From Verrucomicrobiota bacterium (GTDB lineage: Bacteria; Verrucomicrobiota; Verrucomicrobiia; Chthoniobacterales; UBA10450): 8,163 bases of DNA. The position numbers and the translations under genes were made by a program. The stretch spans positions 1 through 8,163 of the forward strand of contig QHMQ01000036.1 in the NCBI GenBank assembly GCA_003217835.1, given 5' to 3'. Positions 5,037 to 8,163 of this stretch are shown one piece after another (the first letter of the stretch is position 1; each line of letters begins with the position of its first letter). The notes under the pieces are model-generated. The model had not been told where the DNA came from, did no database searches, and was given only the letters and a program-made list of their open reading frames with translations.

Positions 5037-7141
5037 TTCGTCTCTTTTTGATCGAGAATCGCCGGGACCAGGTTCGGCGGCACCGGTTGAAAATGTGACG
5101 GCTCCATCGAGTAACTCGATCGGCCTTTGGAGAGCGAGCGGATGGCAGTTGCGTAACCGAACAACTCGGCAAGCGGAACTTCCGCGTGAACAATCGTGAG
5201 ATTACCGCGCGTTTCGATGCTGCTAATACTGCCACGACGGCGGCTCAAGTCCCCGCAAATGTCTCCCTGAAATTCTTCCGGCGTGATATTTTCAACCTTC
5301 ATGATCGGCTCGAGCAAAATCGGTTTGCCCTGCTTGAAGCCATCTTTCATGGCGAAAATCGCCGCCAGTTTGAAAGCGAGCTCGCTGGAATCGACTTCGT
5401 GGAAGCTTCCATAAACGATGTCCACTTCAACATCGACCACGGGATAACCGCCGAGAACACCGTTTAGAATCGCTTCGTCAATGCCTTTTTTGACCGCCGG
5501 AATGTATTCGCGCGGAATAACGCCGCCCACGATTTTGTTTTCCACCACCAAACCTGTGCTGCGAGCCCCCGGACGTACATCAACCTCGACGTGTCCGTAC
5601 TGACCGCGACCACCGGATTGTTTGATTAACTTGCCGACGCCGTGCGCGTTGGTCGTGATCGTTTCGCGATAAGCGATTTGCGGTTTGCCCGCGTTGGCGT
5701 CCACTTTGAATTCGCGGAACATGCGGTCGCGAATAATTTCGAGGTGCAACTCGCCCATGCCGGCGATAATCGTTTGGCCGGTGTCTTCATGCGTATAAAC
5801 GCGAAAAGTGGGATCTTCTTCCGCCAGGCGCTGCAATGCGATCCCCATTTTTTCCTGATCCAGCTTCGTTTTGGGCTCGATCGCCATTGAAATAACTGGA
5901 TCAGGAAACGACGGCGGCTCAAGGAGGATTGGATGATCTTCATCGCACAACGTATCGCCGGTCGTAATGTTCTTAATGCCGACGATCGCCGCGATGTCGC
6001 CGGAGTAACACGTCTCGATGTCCTCACGTTTATCGGCTTGGATCTGAATCAAACGTGAAATGCGTTCGCGTTTGTTGGTGCGCGGATTGTAAACCGTGTC
6101 GCCTTTCGACAGTGTGCCGGAGTAAACGCGGAAGAAAACGAGTTTGCCGACAAACGGGTCGCTCCAAAGTTTAAATGCCAGAGAACAGAATTTTCCGTTG
6201 TCATCCGTCGGCGCCTCCATCGGTTCGTGCGAATCGGGCTCCATGCCTTTGGCCGGCGGGATGTCGAGACCGGCGACCACCGGAACAAACTTATTCGCAA
6301 TCGTTTGACGGCGAATGCCCGCTTTCAACAGCTCCGGTGTAACCGGTTTTTCTTCGAGAACAACCTCCGCAACTTCGTCGTCGAGATTTGAAATTTGCTC
6401 GACCAGATCGTGATAAGCCTTGTCGACAAGATCGACGTATTCCTTTGGAACGTCGGCAAGTTCATACGTCGATCCGAGCTGATCACTGTCGGAATAAATG
6501 ACCGCTTTCTTATTAATGACGTCGATCTGGCCTTTGAACTGATCTTCTTTGCCAAGCGGAAGCAAAACCGGCCACGCGTTGGCGCCGAGTTTCTTGCGCA
6601 TGCTTTCAATCGACATTTTAAAGTCCGCGCCGACGCGGTCCATCTTGTTGATGAACCCAATGCACGGGACATTGTATTTCGTCGCCTGCCGCCAAACGGT
6701 TTCTGATTGCGGCTGCACGCCTGCGACGGCATCGAAGACCGCAATCGCTCCATCGAGCACTCGGAGCGAGCGCTCGACTTCCGCGGTGAAATCGACATGA
6801 CCGGGCGTGTCGATAATATTGATACGCTGCTTGACTCCTTCGAAAATTTTGTAGACGCCTTCTTCTTTCCGTTGCGTCCACGCGCAGGTCGTCGCCGCGG
6901 ACGTGATCGTGATGCCACGTTCACGCTCCTGCTCCATCCAGTCGGTTACGGTGGTGCCTTCGTGCACCTCACCGATTTTGTGGATCATGCCGGTGTAAAA
7001 CAGAACGCGCTCGGTCAGTGTCGTCTTACCGGCATCGATGTGCGCAGCGATTCCGATATTTCGCGTGCGCTCGAGCGGAAACTTGCGATCTGGCGAATTC
7101 GGATTCTTCGCGACACGTTTTTGTTCGAGCGTAGCAGGCAT
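5033..7141 (-). CDS. fusA: Translation elongation factor G (EF-G)
   Basis: EF-G is the GTPase that drives tRNA-mRNA translocation and, with RRF, ribosome recycling. The 702 residues match the family's usual length. The GTPase motifs are complete: G1 AHIDAGKT at 33-40, the G2 segment RGITIT at 75-80, G3 DTPGHVDF at 111-118 with His115, and G4 NKMD at 165-168. Domains II-V follow, including GGVIPREYIPAVKKG and the YGSFHEVDSSELAFKLAA region. The stretch before PLERTRNIGI is about 15 residues longer than in E. coli EF-G and contains NSPDRK, which I associate with Verrucomicrobia. About ten extra residues lie between the switch I segment and G3. The stop codon overlaps the rpsJ start (ATGA), so no tuf gene follows fusA as it does in many bacteria. 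Confidence 0.98.
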   Translation of the reverse strand: MPATLEQKRVAKNPNSPDRKFPLERTRNIGIAAHIDAGKTTLTERVLFYTGMIHKIGEVHEGTTVTDWMEQERERGITITSAATTCAWTQRKEEGVYKIFEGVKQRINIIDTPGHVDFTAEVERSLRVLDGAIAVFDAVAGVQPQSETVWRQATKYNVPCIGFINKMDRVGADFKMSIESMRKKLGANAWPVLLPLGKEDQFKGQIDVINKKAVIYSDSDQLGSTYELADVPKEYVDLVDKAYHDLVEQISNLDDEVAEVVLEEKPVTPELLKAGIRRQTIANKFVPVVAGLDIPPAKGMEPDSHEPMEAPTDDNGKFCSLAFKLWSDPFVGKLVFFRVYSGTLSKGDTVYNPRTNKRERISRLIQIQADKREDIETCYSGDIAAIVGIKNITTGDTLCDEDHPILLEPPSFPDPVISMAIEPKTKLDQEKMGIALQRLAEEDPTFRVYTHEDTGQTIIAGMGELHLEIIRDRMFREFKVDANAGKPQIAYRETITTNAHGVGKLIKQSGGRGQYGHVEVDVRPGARSTGLVVENKIVGGVIPREYIPAVKKGIDEAILNGVLGGYPVVDVEVDIVYGSFHEVDSSELAFKLAAIFAMKDGFKQGKPILLEPIMKVENITPEEFQGDICGDLSRRRGSISSIETRGNLTIVHAEVPLAELFGYATAIRSLSKGRSSYSMEPSHFQPVPPNLVPAILDQKETK

Positions 7142-7146
7142 GATTC

Positions 7147-7620
7147 TTACCAGCGGAAATGCGCAAACGCGCGGTTCGCTTGCGCCATTTTATGTGTATC
7201 TTCGCGCTTTTTAATCGCGTTGCCCTGGCCGGAAGCGGCATCTTTGATCTCATGCGCCAGCGCGTCGGCCATGGGCATTCCTCGGCGGTTATCCGCATAT
7301 TGCACGATCCAGCGCATGGCCAGTGAGACTTGACGCGCCGGCGCCACTTCCATCGGCACTTGGTAAGTCGCGCCACCGACGCGGCGCGATTTTACTTCCA
7401 GACGCGGCCTGACGTTTTCCAGCGCTTTGTTTAAAACTTCGAGCGGATCGACCGAATCAGAACCCTCGCGCGACCTGTCGATCGCAGTATAAACGATCCG
7501 TTCCGCGAGGGATTTCTTGCCTCGCTTCATCACGGTGGAAATAAGACGCGCGACCGCCAGACTCCCGTATCGGGAATCGACGCGCTCCTCTTTTTTGTAA
7601 ACTTTCCGCCGCCGTGACAT
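7147..7620 (-). CDS. rpsG: 30S ribosomal protein S7
   Basis: S7 nucleates assembly of the 30S head by binding the 3' domain of 16S rRNA, and contacts mRNA and tRNA near the E site. In E. coli it is also the translational repressor of the str operon. The 157-residue product has the usual length. It begins MSRRRK, has VGGATYQVP near residues 82-90 followed by the PARQ and LAMRWI segments, and ends ANRAFAHFRW, all typical of bacterial S7. The ATG at 7618-7620 is preceded by AGGA at a suitable distance (minus strand, about 7631-7634), one of the clearer ribosome binding sites in the window. It lies between rpsL (21-base gap) and fusA (5-base gap). Confidence 0.98.
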   Translation of the reverse strand: MSRRRKVYKKEERVDSRYGSLAVARLISTVMKRGKKSLAERIVYTAIDRSREGSDSVDPLEVLNKALENVRPRLEVKSRRVGGATYQVPMEVAPARQVSLAMRWIVQYADNRRGMPMADALAHEIKDAASGQGNAIKKREDTHKMAQANRAFAHFRW

Positions 7621-7641
7621 TGTCGATTTTCCTATCCAAAA

Positions 7642-8082
7642 TTATTTCTTTTCTGCGCTTTCCTTCGCCGCGGCGGCTTGCTTGCCCCCGCCGCCACCTC
7701 CGCCAGCGCCCCCTTTCGGACGCTTCGCACCGTATTTCGATCGGCTGCGACGGCGACCGTCCACGCCAAGTGAGTCGAGCGTGCCGCGCACAATGTGGTA
7801 GCGCACACCCGGCAAATCTTTCACGCGCCCTCCGCGCACGAGCACGATCGAGTGCTCCTGCAGATTGTGCCCTTCCCCCGGAATGTAGGCAATCACTTCC
7901 TGGCCGTTCGTCAAGCGCACTTTCGCCACTTTGCGCAGCGCAGAATTCGGCTTCTTCGGCGTGCGCGTCATCACCTGCACACAGACACCGCGTCGCTGCG
8001 GACAATCGGTCAGCGCCGGCGACTTCGATTTCACCGACACCTTGCGACGTCCTTTTCGAATGAGCTGATTAATCGTGGGCAT
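7642..8082 (-). CDS. rpsL: 30S ribosomal protein S12
   Basis: S12 is the decoding-centre protein of the 30S subunit and the site of classical streptomycin-resistance mutations. The 146-residue product starts MPTINQLIRKGR and carries the family hallmarks: TPKKPNSALRK around residues 41-50, GEGHNLQEHS around 69-78 and RGGRVKDLPGVRYH around 83-96. The lysines of the PKKPNS loop are intact, as in the streptomycin-sensitive form. Asp89, the usual RimO methylthiolation site, is present. I chose the ATG at 8080-8082; an in-frame TTG four codons upstream would add MLAK, which the family does not have. After the usual end (KYGAKRPK) there is a tail of about 23 residues, first Gly-rich, then Ala/Lys/Glu, which E. 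coli S12 lacks. rpsG follows after 21 bases. Confidence 0.98.
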   Translation of the reverse strand: MPTINQLIRKGRRKVSVKSKSPALTDCPQRRGVCVQVMTRTPKKPNSALRKVAKVRLTNGQEVIAYIPGEGHNLQEHSIVLVRGGRVKDLPGVRYHIVRGTLDSLGVDGRRRSRSKYGAKRPKGGAGGGGGGGKQAAAAKESAEKK

Positions 8083-8163
8083 TTTCGCTAGCAACGCGCC
8101 GTCCGACGTTGTGATCCGGGCGACAAAAAACCCGCTCAGGCCGCGTAATAAACTCTCACGCCC
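8083..8163 (-). other. Upstream leader of rpsL (no gene seen)
   Basis: These 81 bases precede the operon's first visible gene and contain no supportable coding region. Read on the minus strand, they hold a run of six T after GCGGG (8125-8130) and a short inverted repeat close to rpsL, listed separately. I see no convincing -35/-10 pair. The T run lacks a matching GC-rich stem before it, so I do not call a terminator. The operon promoter may lie further upstream, outside the window. Confidence 0.5.
8092..8111 (-). promoter_or_regulatory. Possible leader hairpin before rpsL
   Basis: On the minus strand CAACGT (8106-8111) can pair with GCGTTG (8092-8097): five Watson-Crick pairs plus one G-U pair around an 8-base loop. 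Its 3' edge lies 9 bases before the rpsL ATG, where a ribosome would bind, and no clear Shine-Dalgarno sequence is visible there. It could modulate rpsL initiation, but a 6-bp stem can occur by chance. Confidence 0.25.

Noticed and set aside
8083..8094. TTG start adding four residues to S12
   Set aside because: MPTINQL at the downstream ATG is the conserved S12 N-terminus.
8101..8135. Possible intrinsic terminator before rpsL (GCGGG then six T on the minus strand)
   Set aside because: There is no matching GC-rich stem upstream of the T run; the best pairing nearby is a 4-bp stem spanning the T run itself.

Overview
The window is a densely packed ribosomal-protein and translation-factor operon, read entirely on the minus strand. 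In transcription order it holds rpsL (S12), rpsG (S7), fusA (EF-G), rpsJ (S10), rplC (L3), rplD (L4), rplW (L23), rplB (L2), rpsS (S19), an unrecognised gene for an exported coiled-coil protein, rplV (L22) and the 5' part of rpsC (S3), which runs off the window. The bacterial str and S10 clusters are joined here: fusA and rpsJ overlap by 4 bases, and no tuf gene lies between them. Junctions are very tight, with overlaps of 1 or 4 bases at several genes and gaps of at most 37 bases. I see no tRNA, rRNA, CRISPR array, insertion sequence or convincing terminator. Plus-strand reading frames are shadows of the minus-strand genes.

The organism is a bacterium of moderate GC content. Several traits suggest a member of the Verrucomicrobia, perhaps a soil Chthoniobacter/Udaeobacter-like lineage: the tuf-less fusA-rpsJ junction, the extended EF-G N-terminus with an NSPDRK...PLERTRNIG motif, and low-complexity tails on S12, L22 and S3. 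A heptameric GATTTCA-type repeat points the same way. This placement rests on recall, not on a search.

The unusual part is positions 1165-2026. Between rpsS and rplV, which normally adjoin, sits a gene of up to 283 codons. Its product has a probable signal peptide, about 110 residues of coiled coil, a polar linker and a small beta-rich C-terminal domain. It overlaps the rplV start in a TAATG junction, and rplV has no visible Shine-Dalgarno sequence of its own, so L22 translation may be coupled to this envelope protein. The 5' end of the gene is built from an inverted array of 7-bp repeats (four units on one strand, five on the other). That array contains the only upstream start candidate (TTG) and encodes part of the signal-peptide hydrophobic core.

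The other genes act together in translation. S12, S7, S10, S19 and S3 belong to the 30S subunit; L3, L4, L23, L2 and L22 to the 50S subunit; EF-G drives translocation. Smaller oddities are a strong Shine-Dalgarno-like sequence 30 bases upstream of rplC, a possible hairpin just before rpsL, a CxxC pair near the C-terminus of S3, and substitutions in otherwise very conserved stretches of L2 and L3.
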